Below, in pieces: positions 6,976 to 15,778 of a stretch of 42,773 nt of DNA; positions within the stretch are counted from its first letter, which is position 1; the number at the start of each line of letters is the position of its first letter. The DNA comes from Candidatus Saccharimonadota bacterium. GTDB taxonomy: Bacteria > Patescibacteriota > Saccharimonadia > Saccharimonadales > Saccharimonadaceae. A program made the position numbers and the translations under genes. The notes beneath the pieces are model-generated. The model was not told where the DNA came from, ran no database searches, and saw nothing but the letters and a program-made list of their open reading frames with translations. The stretch covers positions 1 to 42,773 of the forward strand of contig JAFRCG010000006.1 of the NCBI GenBank assembly GCA_017404515.1. The letters run 5' to 3'.

Positions 6976-7592
6976 TGGCACGCGATAATTCACCTATTGT
7001 AAAGCAAAGTAGGCGTGAAGGTTATGCTCTCGCTCCTAAAGCCCATAAAGTCATGGCTAAAAAGACCGGTATTCCAGGTCAACATGGCGATATGCGCATG
7101 CGTGGTGGCAGTCTTTACCTCACTCAACTTCGTGAAAAACAGAAAGTTCGCCGTTTGTATGGCCTACTTGAAAAACAATTTGCTAAATTAATGAAAGAAG
7201 CTACTCGTGCAGAGGGACTAACTGGTGAAAACCTCTTACAATTCCTCGAGAGAAGAGCAGATAACACAGTTTATCGTGCAGGGTTTGCCACTACTAGGCG
7301 CCAAGCACGCCAGCTAGTTACTCATGGCCATTTCTTGCTAAATGGCCGTCGCATTGATATTCCATCAATCCGCCTCAATCCAGGCGATGTTCTAGAAGTA
7401 CGCCCAAGATCCAAAAAATCTGAGTATTTCAAGAACCTTGATAACATCATCGGTGCAGCTGGTCAGAATAGCCTTTCATGGATGAAAGCAGATGGCAAGA
7501 AAATGAAAATCGAAGTAACCGGTTTGCCAAAGCGCGAAGAAGCAGAGGCGGGCATTAACGAACAATTAATCGTTGAGTACTACTCACGCTAA
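6975..7592 (+). CDS. rpsD: Small ribosomal subunit protein uS4, zinc-free type
   Basis: A 205-residue primary 16S rRNA binder and 30S assembly initiator. GIPGQHGDMRMRGGSLY and the S4 RNA-binding domain (RRADNTVYRAGFATTRRQARQLVTHGHFLLNGRRIDIPS) are clear. The four N-terminal zinc cysteines of some S4 proteins are absent. The start overlaps the rpsK stop by one base. Confidence 0.98.
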   Translation: MARDNSPIVKQSRREGYALAPKAHKVMAKKTGIPGQHGDMRMRGGSLYLTQLREKQKVRRLYGLLEKQFAKLMKEATRAEGLTGENLLQFLERRADNTVYRAGFATTRRQARQLVTHGHFLLNGRRIDIPSIRLNPGDVLEVRPRSKKSEYFKNLDNIIGAAGQNSLSWMKADGKKMKIEVTGLPKREEAEAGINEQLIVEYYSR

Positions 7593-7606
7593 GGAGAAAG
7601 AGATTT

Positions 7607-8557
7607 ATGACAACAAAAGTTATTCATGAAGCAAAGCTAGAAGAAGTAAACGATCTCGGTGAAAATTCCGCGGAATTTATTGTCAGACCACTATACTATG
7701 GCTATGGCAATACTTTAGGCAACTCTCTCCGCCGCGTGCTCCTATCTAGTATCAAGGGTGCAGCTATCACTGCTTTTAGCATCGAAGGCTCTACTCATGA
7801 ATTCACTGCCATCCCTGGCATTCGTGAAGATGTAGTAGACATCATGCTAAACCTCAAAAATATTCGTGTTAAATCTCATTCTGATGCTCCAGTAGAACTA
7901 TACCTAGAGATTAAAGGCTCTGAGCAGTCAGAAAAAGATGGCGACAAGCGCGTAGTTGCTGGCGATATTAAACTTCCAGCCGAAGTAGAAATCGCCAACC
8001 CTAACCAAACTATCTGCCACATTGACGATCCAAAATATGTCCTCAAGATGCATTTTATCGTTGATACTGGCCGTGGTTACCTTACTATTGAAAAATCCGG
8101 CGCTGAACGCGTCCATACTGATATGATTGCTCTAGATGCAGTCTTTTCACCAGTACTTCGCGTCCGCTACAAAGCCGAAAATACCCGTGTTGGCCAAGAC
8201 ACCAACTTACAACAGCTAAGCCTTACTATCGATACTGATGGTACTATCACCCCGCGTGAAGCTTTTGAGGAAGCTGCTGCTATTTTAGTCAACCAATATT
8301 CCGCCCTTGCTGGCAGCACCACTGTCGAAAGTGCCCCAGCACCAGGCAATAATACAGAAGAAGACGATTCAGGCTTAATGCTACCTATCGAAGAACTTGG
8401 TCTTTCAGCTCGTACCGCTAACGCTCTTACTAACAACGACATCAAAACTGTCCGCGATCTAGTAATGCTTTCCGATTCCGACCTCAAAGATCTCAAAGGC
8501 TTCGGCGCTAAAGCTCTTGATGAAGTCAAAGAAAAGATAACGGAGTTAAATATTTAA
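7607..8557 (+). CDS. rpoA: DNA-directed RNA polymerase subunit alpha
   Basis: A 316-residue alpha subunit that dimerises to nucleate RNA polymerase assembly. The N-terminal domain has RPLYYGYGNTLGNSLRRVLLSS. A linker of about 30 residues ends in an acidic Glu/Asp run. The C-terminal DNA- and activator-binding domain spans about 255-316 (LSARTANALTNNDIKTVRDL). AAGGAG precedes the ATG. rplQ starts at the very next base after the stop. Confidence 0.98.
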   Translation: MTTKVIHEAKLEEVNDLGENSAEFIVRPLYYGYGNTLGNSLRRVLLSSIKGAAITAFSIEGSTHEFTAIPGIREDVVDIMLNLKNIRVKSHSDAPVELYLEIKGSEQSEKDGDKRVVAGDIKLPAEVEIANPNQTICHIDDPKYVLKMHFIVDTGRGYLTIEKSGAERVHTDMIALDAVFSPVLRVRYKAENTRVGQDTNLQQLSLTIDTDGTITPREAFEEAAAILVNQYSALAGSTTVESAPAPGNNTEEDDSGLMLPIEELGLSARTANALTNNDIKTVRDLVMLSDSDLKDLKGFGAKALDEVKEKITELNI

Positions 8558-8935
8558 ATGCATCGCCATGGTATTAAAGGCCGTAAGTTTGGCCGTGAAA
8601 CCGATCAGAGACGCGCACTTACCCGCGGGCTGATGTGCTCTCTTATCGAACATCAATCAATCACTACTAGCTTAGCCAAAGCTAAAGAAATTAGACGCAG
8701 CACTGAAAAAATGATTACCTTAGCCAAAAAAGGTACTCTTGCTAGTCGCAGGCTGCTAATCGCCCGCTTAGGAAATATAGAAGTTGCAGATCTTCTTGTA
8801 GATCAAATTGTTCCTCAGATCAAACGCGATTCTGGCTACCTCAAAATTGAGCGCGCCGGACTCCGTAGAGGAGACAACACAGAGCTTGCTACAATTTCCT
8901 TTGTCGATGATATCGAACTAAAGGAGGACAAGTAA
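8558..8935 (+). CDS. rplQ: Large ribosomal subunit protein bL17
   Basis: A 125-residue protein of the peptide-exit-tunnel region. It starts MHRHGIKGRKFGRETDQRRAL, the L17 signature, and continues LIEHQSITTSLAKAKEIR. It abuts the rpoA stop with no gap and overlaps rplM by one base (TAATG). Confidence 0.97.
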   Translation: MHRHGIKGRKFGRETDQRRALTRGLMCSLIEHQSITTSLAKAKEIRRSTEKMITLAKKGTLASRRLLIARLGNIEVADLLVDQIVPQIKRDSGYLKIERAGLRRGDNTELATISFVDDIELKEDK

Positions 8936-9360
8936 TGAAAACTTATTCTCAAAAATCATCTGAAATCAATCGCGAATGGTATGTTATTGACGCTAAGACC
9001 TTACCACTTGGTAAACTAGCTGTCGTAATCGCCGATAAGCTCATGGGGAAGTCCAAAGTTACCTACACTCCACATACTGATAATGGGGACTATGTCATCG
9101 TAATTAATGCCAAAGATCTCAAAGTCACCGGCAACAAATTAAATGACAAATCCTACTATCGCCACAGTGGTTTCCCAGGCGGTATCAAAGAGTTGAGCCT
9201 AGCAGAAATCATCGAAAAAGACCCAAGCTATGCCATCAAGGAAGCTGTTAAAGGAATGCTTCCTAAAAACAAACTCGCCGCTGATAGATTAGGTAGACTC
9301 CGCATCTTTGAAGGTGCTGAACATACCCACGCAGCACAAAATCCAAAGGAGATTAAATAA
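8935..9360 (+). CDS. rplM: Large ribosomal subunit protein uL13
   Basis: A 141-residue early assembly protein of the 50S subunit. It shows REWYVIDAKTLPLGKLAV, NGDYVIVINA, YYRHSGFPGGIK and AVKGMLPKNKL. The uL13-uS9 pair is conserved across bacteria and here is joined directly to the alpha operon. It overlaps rpsI by one base. Confidence 0.98.
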   Translation: MKTYSQKSSEINREWYVIDAKTLPLGKLAVVIADKLMGKSKVTYTPHTDNGDYVIVINAKDLKVTGNKLNDKSYYRHSGFPGGIKELSLAEIIEKDPSYAIKEAVKGMLPKNKLAADRLGRLRIFEGAEHTHAAQNPKEIK

Positions 9361-9761
9361 TGGCTACAAAAGATACTTACATCTATGGCCTCGGACGCCG
9401 CAAAGCTGCTACAGCTCGTGCTCGTCTCTATAAAGGCAAAGGCAACATCACCATCAATGGTAAAGATGCTCTAGAGTATCTCTCCGGTGACAAGTCCAAA
9501 CTTGCCGAAATCACCGATCCACTAGCTCTAGCTCAAAAGCAAAAAGACTACGATATCACTATCCGCGTCTCTGGTGGCGGCCTAGCCGGACAAGTTGATG
9601 CTATTAAACTTGCTATTTCTAAAGCTATCACTGCAGAAGCCCCAGATCTTCGCCCAGTTCTCAAGAAGGCAGGATTTGTCAAACGCGATCCTCGCGAAAA
9701 GGAACGCAAAAAATATGGTCTTCGCTCTGCTCGTAAGAAAGAACAGTTTAGTAAGCGTTAA
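9360..9761 (+). CDS. rpsI: Small ribosomal subunit protein uS9
   Basis: A 133-residue head protein whose basic tail reaches the P site. YGLGRRKAATARARLYKGKG, VSGGGLAGQVDAIKLAISKA and the C-terminal GLRSARKKEQFSKR are diagnostic. It is the last gene of the unit; a strong hairpin terminator follows within 12 nt. Confidence 0.98.
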   Translation: MATKDTYIYGLGRRKAATARARLYKGKGNITINGKDALEYLSGDKSKLAEITDPLALAQKQKDYDITIRVSGGGLAGQVDAIKLAISKAITAEAPDLRPVLKKAGFVKRDPREKERKKYGLRSARKKEQFSKR

Positions 9762-9772
9762 ACTCACTATAG

Positions 9773-9802
9773 AAAATCACCCCATTATCGGGGTGATTTT
9801 TT
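9773..9802. terminator. Bidirectional terminator between rpsI and the convergent gene
   Basis: AAAATCACCCC (9773-9783), a 6-nt loop and GGGGTGATTTT (9790-9800), followed by T residues. The A-run on the left gives a U-tail on the minus strand, so it can serve both convergent genes. The stop of the minus-strand gene lies in its loop. Confidence 0.9.
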
Positions 9803-10687
9803 GTGCCGATCTGGACGAATTACATAATAAGTCATATCGTATTCTTCGCCGGATTTGTTCCTAAAGGCTATTTCCTCTAAAAATTCCTCCACGTCCTCTT
9901 CTGACATGCCTATTTCTGCCAAATCCGCAGCGGTTACCTCTCTGAAGACATAGTCAGAAATTTCTCCTCTGCGATAGAGTTGTTCTGCCTCTTCCAAGAT
10001 GTCGTATTTATCCCCGATCAGCCTAGTTGCGATTGCACCGTCATCAACATTGGCCATATCTACACAGCCAAAGTTTTCCATTACCTCATCGATGAAGTCT
10101 GGGTCTTCAGGTATAAATATTTTGTCCTCTTCGTCTCTGCCTCTGTAAAATTCTCTTGCAAAGGCTTCCTGTTTTGACCCGGCTATATAGAACTCCGGCT
10201 GTCTTGGCGGAAACGGCATATCTCTGGGGTAGACCTTTGTCACTTTAAAGCTGTCTTCTGTGATCTCAATTTCGCAAGGCGCCAAGCTCAGCTCTTTCTT
10301 GATCTTATCTGTCATATACATATCTACCAGTTCTTCGAATCGGCCATTCTGCCACCTAAAGAAGCAAATATTAAATGTCCCGATTGGTGTCACTACAGAC
10401 CAGAAAAATTCTTCTTGAGTAGACGCCTTTACCGCACAAATAACCACAACCTCCTTATAAACTTCGCCAAAATCTATTTCTCCCATACTATCTGTGCCAA
10501 ACGACAAACATACCTGACACCCAGTATTATCTTCCAATATCTCCACCATCTTTTGAATCTGGGGATATTTTTTAGATAAATTGAGCTTCGGAAACAGCGT
10601 TTTGGCACTTGTTCGAAAGAGGATTTCCGGCAATTCGTCAGGGTATAAGCCACCCAATACAGTAAGAAACATTCTCTTTTCGTCCAT
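9785..10687 (-). CDS. Hypothetical acidic protein
   Basis: A 300-residue soluble protein with no signal peptide or membrane helix, rich in Asp/Glu, which I do not recognise. A middle segment is Tyr/Phe/Pro-rich (VYPRDMPFPPRQPEFY) and a helical acidic stretch lies near 240-280 (EEAEQLYRRGEISDYVF, MSEEDVEEFLEEI). The start is firm: AGGAGGTGAT lies 4 nt ahead of ATG, with an extended -10 (TGGTATAAT) further up. Its leader shares the GTAC(A/C)TT...GAGGTGA arrangement with three other minus-strand genes (starts 14604, 18458, 20677). It converges on the S9 terminator. Confidence 0.75.
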   Translation of the reverse strand: MDEKRMFLTVLGGLYPDELPEILFRTSAKTLFPKLNLSKKYPQIQKMVEILEDNTGCQVCLSFGTDSMGEIDFGEVYKEVVVICAVKASTQEEFFWSVVTPIGTFNICFFRWQNGRFEELVDMYMTDKIKKELSLAPCEIEITEDSFKVTKVYPRDMPFPPRQPEFYIAGSKQEAFAREFYRGRDEEDKIFIPEDPDFIDEVMENFGCVDMANVDDGAIATRLIGDKYDILEEAEQLYRRGEISDYVFREVTAADLAEIGMSEEDVEEFLEEIAFRNKSGEEYDMTYYVIRPDRHKKSPR

Positions 10688-10817
10688 CTTATCACCTCCT
10701 AATGTACCATTGTGCCAAACGGCAGTATCTGTCTATAATTATACCATAAAAACACAAAATAATAAAGTACCGCATCTCTGGGAATTTGTCTCAATCTGTA
10801 GTATAATTGTGAGAAAT

Positions 10818-10893
10818 GGGGACGTAGCTCACCTGGTAGAGCGCAGCATTCGCATTGCTGAGGTAGTGAGTTCGAGTCTCATCGTCTCCACCA
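10818..10893 (+). tRNA. tRNA-Ala (anticodon CGC)
   Basis: 76 nt with a GGGGACG/CGTCTCC acceptor stem (one G-T pair), D-arm GCTC...GAGC, anticodon stem CAGCA/TGCTG with loop TTCGCAT, T-loop TTCGAGT, and an encoded ACCA end. A TATAAT at 10802-10807 lies about 10 nt upstream. Confidence 0.95.
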
Positions 10894-10905
10894 ATTTATT
10901 AGAAT

Positions 10906-12282
10906 CTATTTTCTCTCTGTTGGCAAAGGAAATTTCAGTGCCAACTTTTTTACTTCTGTATGAATCTTGTCAAATTCTGGCTGGTATTTCTTGTCTTCCA
11001 ATTTTTCTTCTTCGCCAATCTTTACGCAGATATCAACTACTTGCTTCATCCATTCTGCTATTTTATCCATCTCTTTTACGCCCATGCCTCTGGTAGTAAT
11101 TGCTGGCGTACCCAATCTCACCCCTGATGGACGAAATGCCGCCGCTTTGTCCTCCGGCAGGGCATTAGCATTTAGTGTTAAGCCTACTAGATCTAGAGCT
11201 TTTTCAAACATTTTACCGCTCACCCCAAAGCTTTTCTTTACATTTACTAATACTAGGTGATTTTCCGTACCACCACCTTGCAGGATAAATCCACGACTCA
11301 TCAAGCCATCTGCTAGAGCTTTAGCGTTCTTCACAATATTTTTAGCATAAGTTTGAAACTCTGGCTGCAACGCCTCTCCAAAGGCCACCGCCTTAGCCGC
11401 AATTACATGCTCCAGTGGCCCACCCTGGGTACCAGGGAACACCGCTCTATCTATCAAAATTGGGATATTCTCTAGGGTTTTCTCAGGTTTTTTAAGTGGT
11501 GAAGCTACATTTCCCTTAGAGAGAATCAGGCCGCCCCTTGGGCCACGCAAAGTTTTATGTGTAGTGGTAGTCATTACTTGGAAACCATGATCTAGTGGAT
11601 TTGGGTGTACACCACCAGCAATTAGCCCCGCTACATGTGCCATGTCAGCCATGAGTAATGCACCAATCTTCTTGCCAATTTTGGCTACTCTATCAAAATC
11701 TGGCACCTTCATAAAAGCAGAGTATCCTACCAAGATAATCTTTGGCTTTTCAGAGAGTGCTAGGCGCTCTAACTCATCATAGTCAATATCTCCTTCAGGG
11801 GTAGTGCCATAAGCAATAAAATTATAGATTTTGGCGCTTCTAGTCACTGGCGAGCCATGCGTTAGATGCCCACCATGAGCCAAATTCATCGCCAAAATCT
11901 TGTCTCCTGGTTCACACCAGGCAAAATAAACCGCCTCATTAGCATTAGCGCCACTATGCGGCTGTACATTTGCGTGATCAGCGTGAAATAGCCTCATAGC
12001 CCTAGAAATAGCTAATCTCTCAATTCTATCTACATTTACCTGACCACCATAATAGCGAAAATTTGTTAATTTTTCCTCAGAAATCTTGTCTTCATCCCAA
12101 AAATCATCGGTAGTTATACCTCTAAAACTTGGGTAACCCTCAGAATATTTATTGGTCAAAACTGAGCCCATTGCCCTTAGTACCCCTGTAGAAACATAGT
12201 TCTCGCTAGGTATTAGTTCTAAGCCCTCCCTCTGTCGCTCATTTTCTTGATTAATTAAGTCAAAAACGGGATCGTTTTTCAT
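10906..12282 (-). CDS. glyA: Serine hydroxymethyltransferase
   Basis: A 458-residue PLP enzyme that interconverts serine and glycine and makes 5,10-methylene-tetrahydrofolate, the one-carbon donor for ThyA. LIPSENYVS, NVQPHSGANANEAVYFA, MADMAHVAGLIAGGVHPNP and the PLP lysine in TTTTHKTLRGPRGG (K243) are present. Between YPSFR and RYYGG there is an insert of about 22 residues (54-75, acidic, DDFWDEDKISEEKL) where most bacterial enzymes join these motifs directly. It is the last gene of a thyA-folA-glyA set. AAGGAG precedes the ATG, and folA ends only 9 nt upstream. Confidence 0.97.
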   Translation of the reverse strand: MKNDPVFDLINQENERQREGLELIPSENYVSTGVLRAMGSVLTNKYSEGYPSFRGITTDDFWDEDKISEEKLTNFRYYGGQVNVDRIERLAISRAMRLFHADHANVQPHSGANANEAVYFAWCEPGDKILAMNLAHGGHLTHGSPVTRSAKIYNFIAYGTTPEGDIDYDELERLALSEKPKIILVGYSAFMKVPDFDRVAKIGKKIGALLMADMAHVAGLIAGGVHPNPLDHGFQVMTTTTHKTLRGPRGGLILSKGNVASPLKKPEKTLENIPILIDRAVFPGTQGGPLEHVIAAKAVAFGEALQPEFQTYAKNIVKNAKALADGLMSRGFILQGGGTENHLVLVNVKKSFGVSGKMFEKALDLVGLTLNANALPEDKAAAFRPSGVRLGTPAITTRGMGVKEMDKIAEWMKQVVDICVKIGEEEKLEDKKYQPEFDKIHTEVKKLALKFPLPTERK

Positions 12283-12291
12283 AATTTCTCC

Positions 12292-12804
12292 TTATTTTAG
12301 CTTAGTATACTGGACAAAAGCGTAGTCTATACCATTGTCTTGGCCCTTTCCTAAAATTTTTCTTTCATACTTGGTTCTATCAAATTCCGGGAAAAATGTA
12401 TCAGCCGTGTCGTCAGTCTCATCTACCTCCGTCAAATAGAGTATTCTAGAGTATTTCAGTAGCTCCCAATACACCATTCCGCCACCTATCACAAAAATCT
12501 CCTCGTCAGAATCCTTGTGCTCTTCCGCAAATCGTTTTAGATCACTCACTAGCACCAAATTGCCATCCGGACTACTAATCTGATCTTCAAACCCCTCCAG
12601 GGTATCTCTTCTGGTAATCACATAATGTTTTCTCCCCGGCAACATCCCTGGCAAGCTCTCAAAAGTCTTCCTGCCCATCAAAATTGGATGTCCGGTAGTA
12701 GTTTTTCGGAAAAATTCCATATCCCCAGGGAGTCGCCACAAAAGTTTACCGTCTTTTCCCAGCTCTCTGTTTTTACCAATCGCTGCTATAATCGAAAAAC
12801 TCAA
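12292..12804 (-). CDS. folA: Dihydrofolate reductase
   Basis: A 170-residue NADPH-dependent enzyme regenerating tetrahydrofolate consumed by ThyA. IIAAIGKNRELGKDGKLLWRLPGDMEFFRKTT contains the substrate-binding acidic residue in the LPGDM segment. HPILMGRKTFESLP and IFVIGGGMVYWELL (the NADPH-binding Gly motif) are clear. The start is TTG (TTGAGTTTTTCG), supported by AAGGAG just upstream. It lies between thyA and glyA on the same strand. Confidence 0.96.
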   Translation of the reverse strand: MSFSIIAAIGKNRELGKDGKLLWRLPGDMEFFRKTTTGHPILMGRKTFESLPGMLPGRKHYVITRRDTLEGFEDQISSPDGNLVLVSDLKRFAEEHKDSDEEIFVIGGGMVYWELLKYSRILYLTEVDETDDTADTFFPEFDRTKYERKILGKGQDNGIDYAFVQYTKLK

Positions 12805-12813
12805 AACTACTCC

Positions 12814-13755
12814 TTAGGCTGTTACTGGCATGCTAATCTTGCCCATGTGCTTATAATCAATTAGTTTTATGTCTTTTAACTCTTTGGAATTATCAAACTT
12901 AAAGAAATCTTTCACCTCTGGATTAATCCAAAGTTGAGGCGCAGGATAGGTTTTACCTTCTTTTTTTACAACTTCATCTCTTCGCTTTAGCTGCTCTTTA
13001 ATTCCATCTATCTGATTTTCATAGATATGTGCATCGTTAGAGACAAAAGTCATTTTTCCAGGTTTTGCCCCGATTGTCCTAGCTATCAGATGACAAAGCA
13101 CCGCATACTGCGCAATATTAAACGGCAAACCTAGCGGAATATCTGTAGACCTAGAGTTTACTAAGACATTTAGCCTGCCACTAGTGATATTCCACTCTGA
13201 ATTCCATACGCAGCTAGGCAGCGCTGCAGTCTCCAAAAACTCATTTTGCCAGAGAGACATCACCATTCTGCGGTTATGCGGGTCGTTTTTTAGCGTCTCA
13301 ATCAGGCTCTGAGTCAATTTGTATCTGTTAACAATCCAGCCATAAGCCGTGCCAATGGTATGCGCAAATTCTTTAGGGTCCCAAGTCCTCCCCATGTATT
13401 TGCCATCTTCTGGAATCTCCCACTCATCCCAGATATGTACACCACGCTCGTGCAACCATCGTACATCATTGCTCTGTGCCTGATAAATCCACAAAATCTC
13501 TAGTACTGCCGTCTTGAATCCCACAAATTTGGTCGTCAAAATCGGAAATTCCTCTTCTAGGTCAAATTCTAGTATCTGGTGTGGCAATCTAATCGTAGTA
13601 ATCGGCTTCACTGTTTGAGCATAGTGATTAGGCATATTTGTCCCAGTAGCCTTGGTAGTTTTTTTCTTCAGAACGGACGGATCATTGCTCACCCTTTCTC
13701 CATCTCTTAGCACTCTCTCGCAAAGGTCAAGATATTGATCGTCAAATTTGCTCAT
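12814..13755 (-). CDS. thyA: Thymidylate synthase ThyA
   Basis: A 313-residue enzyme that methylates dUMP to dTMP using methylene-tetrahydrofolate. I start at MSKFDDQY because CAGGAGG lies 5 nt ahead of that ATG; an upstream in-frame extension has no ribosome site. The catalytic Cys is in ALPSCVWNSEW (C182), where most ThyA proteins have PCH, so the residue after the Cys is Val. The phosphate-binding SRSTDIPLGLPFNIAQYA and the C-terminal region ISMPVTA (usually ending PVAV/I) are present. It heads the thyA-folA-glyA thymidylate-cycle cluster. Confidence 0.95.
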   Translation of the reverse strand: MSKFDDQYLDLCERVLRDGERVSNDPSVLKKKTTKATGTNMPNHYAQTVKPITTIRLPHQILEFDLEEEFPILTTKFVGFKTAVLEILWIYQAQSNDVRWLHERGVHIWDEWEIPEDGKYMGRTWDPKEFAHTIGTAYGWIVNRYKLTQSLIETLKNDPHNRRMVMSLWQNEFLETAALPSCVWNSEWNITSGRLNVLVNSRSTDIPLGLPFNIAQYAVLCHLIARTIGAKPGKMTFVSNDAHIYENQIDGIKEQLKRRDEVVKKEGKTYPAPQLWINPEVKDFFKFDNSKELKDIKLIDYKHMGKISMPVTA

Positions 13756-13828
13756 GTTTGCCTCCTGTATTAGCTTAATTATATCACAGAAAACCAAGTT
13801 TAGGCCCTTGACAAAGGTGGTTTTACAT

Positions 13829-13853
13829 GAAAAAGGCCCCACTAGGGGGCCTT
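13829..13853 (-). terminator. Terminator of the HD-domain gene
   Basis: On the minus strand AAGGCCCC, a short loop and GGGGCCTT form a GC-rich 8-bp stem followed by a T-run. It lies between the HD gene stop and the thyA leader, separating the two units. Confidence 0.8.
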
Positions 13854-13869
13854 AGGTTGGTGAGGCTTA

Positions 13870-14604
13870 CTACTGCCACCAAGAGAAAAATGGCTTCCCG
13901 ATGGACTGTAGTCCAACAGTTAAAAAATCCTTGGCAACGCCAACTACCTGTGGACGGAAATCATACTTATCAAACAGGTTTTGCATATGCCTAGCCCAGA
14001 CATCTGTACAATTTCCAGTACCAACATCCTCAGCAAACTTGACATCCTGCTCTGACGGCGGATTTTTATAGTAGACATCCCCATAGAGACCACGCTTCTC
14101 GTAAAGAATCAGGCGCCCTATAGCATCCAGCTTGTCCACCATCTTGATCGTCTGTCCCAGCAAAGTGCTACAATCTTCAAACTGGCGATGATAATCCAGC
14201 ATCGTATCCCGAATCTTAGTCGGCAAGTTCTCATAAAAATCCTTCACCGCACGCCATTCTGCATCAGCCTTGAGATCATGTGCTCTGTTTCCATCGTCGC
14301 ACACATCGCCAACTTTTACTTCTCCAACATCATGATTCAGCGCTGTCTTCATTGCCAAAAAAGTATCTACACCTGAGAAATACATTGGATACCATACCAT
14401 TACCTCTGACAATAGATTAGCCACTCTGGCCGAATGTTCTGCTGTAGACTCTTGCCTCAGGAGTAAATCAGGGCTCACATGGACCTCTTTTGCGTCCTCT
14501 TTGTCCCGAACATATACTCCGCAAACTTCGTAACCTTTACGCATCACATAAGTCAGATCGGTCATGGTTTCAAAATTTTTCCAAAGTTTTTTTGCTGCAC
14601 CCAC
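13870..14604 (-). CDS. HD-domain hydrolase, YfbR/HDDC2-like
   Basis: About 244 residues. Metal-binding HD-family positions are visible: H in TAEHSARVANLL, the HD pair in ALNHDVGEVKVGDV, and the late D in KMVDKLDAIGRL. This pattern matches the HD_3 group, which includes dNMP 5'-nucleotidases; the substrate here is not shown. I choose the GTG at 14604 because GAGGTGA lies 5-6 nt ahead of it; a TTG at 14625 would add seven residues. The leader carries the GTACATT...GAGGTGA arrangement seen at three other genes. It is upstream of thyA but separated by a terminator, so a link to dNTP metabolism is only suggestive. Confidence 0.75.
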   Translation of the reverse strand: MGAAKKLWKNFETMTDLTYVMRKGYEVCGVYVRDKEDAKEVHVSPDLLLRQESTAEHSARVANLLSEVMVWYPMYFSGVDTFLAMKTALNHDVGEVKVGDVCDDGNRAHDLKADAEWRAVKDFYENLPTKIRDTMLDYHRQFEDCSTLLGQTIKMVDKLDAIGRLILYEKRGLYGDVYYKNPPSEQDVKFAEDVGTGNCTDVWARHMQNLFDKYDFRPQVVGVAKDFLTVGLQSIGKPFFSWWQ

Positions 14605-14680
14605 CAAAATCACCTCACTTTGCAATGTACTCCCACCAACTTACCCCTAGTATAACTTAGGCTACCAGAAATAAAAAGTC

Positions 14681-14709
14681 TTTACTTTCGAGATTTTTTC
14701 TGATATACT
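14681..14709 (+). promoter_or_regulatory. Promoter of secE-nusG
   Basis: TTTACT (14681-14686), 17-bp spacer, TATACT (14704-14709) preceded by TGA. The leader of about 45 nt ends in GAGAAAGGA before secE. Confidence 0.7.
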
Positions 14710-14762
14710 TGACTTGACAAAGCCCGATAGGGTTATTTTTATAGGAGCGGAGAAAGGATTAT

Positions 14763-15167
14763 ATGGCAAAAATCACCAGAATAAAGGCTAAAGACCCTGG
14801 AAATTCTGCTAAAGATGTAGATACCTCAGCAGAAAATACCCACAAGACCATCGTCAAAGCCTCAGGAAAAGCTAATCAGAAAAAAGCGGACACTGTGCCT
14901 ACTTCAACTGAAAAAGCCGTTAAAAAGCCTAAAAAGGTCGAAAAAACCGAAAAAACATCTAAACCATTTATCCTCATTCGCCCATTTGTCGCCTTTGGTA
15001 GATACCTCCATGCCTCATGGCTGGAAATCCGCCAAGTCCGCTGGCCATCTAGGAAAGCCACTTGGAAAATGGTAGCCGCCATTTTTGTCTACACTGGCCT
15101 CTTTATCGCTATCATTATGCTCCTAGATGCCTTATTTACATGGCTATTTGGATTAATATTAGGATAA
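14763..15167 (+). CDS. secE: Protein translocase subunit SecE
   Basis: A 134-residue protein. About 65 N-terminal residues are Lys/Ala/Thr-rich and probably disordered. The SecE core follows: amphipathic ASWLEIRQVRWPSRKATWK and one membrane helix (about 103-133). Minimal SecE proteins are about 60 residues, so the basic extension is notable. secE-nusG is the usual pair; nusG begins 13 nt after the stop with AAAGGA ahead of it. Confidence 0.95.
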   Translation: MAKITRIKAKDPGNSAKDVDTSAENTHKTIVKASGKANQKKADTVPTSTEKAVKKPKKVEKTEKTSKPFILIRPFVAFGRYLHASWLEIRQVRWPSRKATWKMVAAIFVYTGLFIAIIMLLDALFTWLFGLILG

Positions 15168-15180
15168 AAGAAAGGATCGC

Positions 15181-15726
15181 ATGGCAGTAAACAGATATGA
15201 TGACACTAGAGCTTGGTACGCTATTTCTACCTACTCTGGCTACGAAGATAAGGTAGCAGAATCCATCAAACAGCGTGTTGGTGGTATCGAGATGAAAGGC
15301 AAAATTTTTGATGCCTTGGTACCAAAGGAAAAACAGATTGAAATCAAAAACGGTAAACGTAAAGTAGTAGACCGCAAGATTTTCCAAGGTTATGTCCTAG
15401 TAGAGATGAAACTCTCTGATGAAACTTGGTACATTGTTAGAAACACCCCTGGCGTCACTGGATTTATTGGCACCGGCACTCAGCCTACTCCTGTCTCTGA
15501 AAAGGAAATCGCCAAAATCAAAAAGCGCATGGGCGTAGAAGATCCTAAATTCTCGGTTAATTACGCCATCAATGAGGTTGTCTCTATCACTGACGGCCCA
15601 TTCAAGGGCTTTGATGGCACCATCTCTGAAATCGACTCCGAAAAAGGCAAACTCAAAGTAATGGTCTCTATGTTTGGCCGCGAAACTCCAGTAGAGCTAG
15701 ATGCTCTCCAGGTCAAAAAGATTTAA
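15181..15726 (+). CDS. nusG: Transcription termination/antitermination factor NusG
   Basis: A 181-residue elongation factor that binds the RNA polymerase clamp. The NGN domain (AWYAISTYSGYEDKVAESI, FQGYVLVEM, TPGVTGFIG) is followed by a C-terminal KOW domain (VSITDGPFKGFDGTISEID). Length is normal. It is the last gene of its unit; a 13-bp hairpin terminator starts 20 nt downstream. Confidence 0.98.
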   Translation: MAVNRYDDTRAWYAISTYSGYEDKVAESIKQRVGGIEMKGKIFDALVPKEKQIEIKNGKRKVVDRKIFQGYVLVEMKLSDETWYIVRNTPGVTGFIGTGTQPTPVSEKEIAKIKKRMGVEDPKFSVNYAINEVVSITDGPFKGFDGTISEIDSEKGKLKVMVSMFGRETPVELDALQVKKI

Positions 15727-15745
15727 GTTTTACCTAATACAAGTA

Positions 15746-15775
15746 AAATCCCCGTAAGCTTCCTTACGGGGATTT
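15746..15775. terminator. Bidirectional terminator after nusG
   Basis: AAATCCCCGTAAG (15746-15758), loop CTTC and CTTACGGGGATTT (15763-15775): a perfect 13-bp stem shared by nusG and the convergent gene whose stop is at 15779. Confidence 0.9.
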
Positions 15776-15778
15776 GTG

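Noticed and set aside
10581-11096. 171-codon plus-strand frame crossing the tRNA-Ala gene and the end of glyA
   Set aside because: It overlaps a clear tRNA and is antisense to two convincing minus-strand genes.
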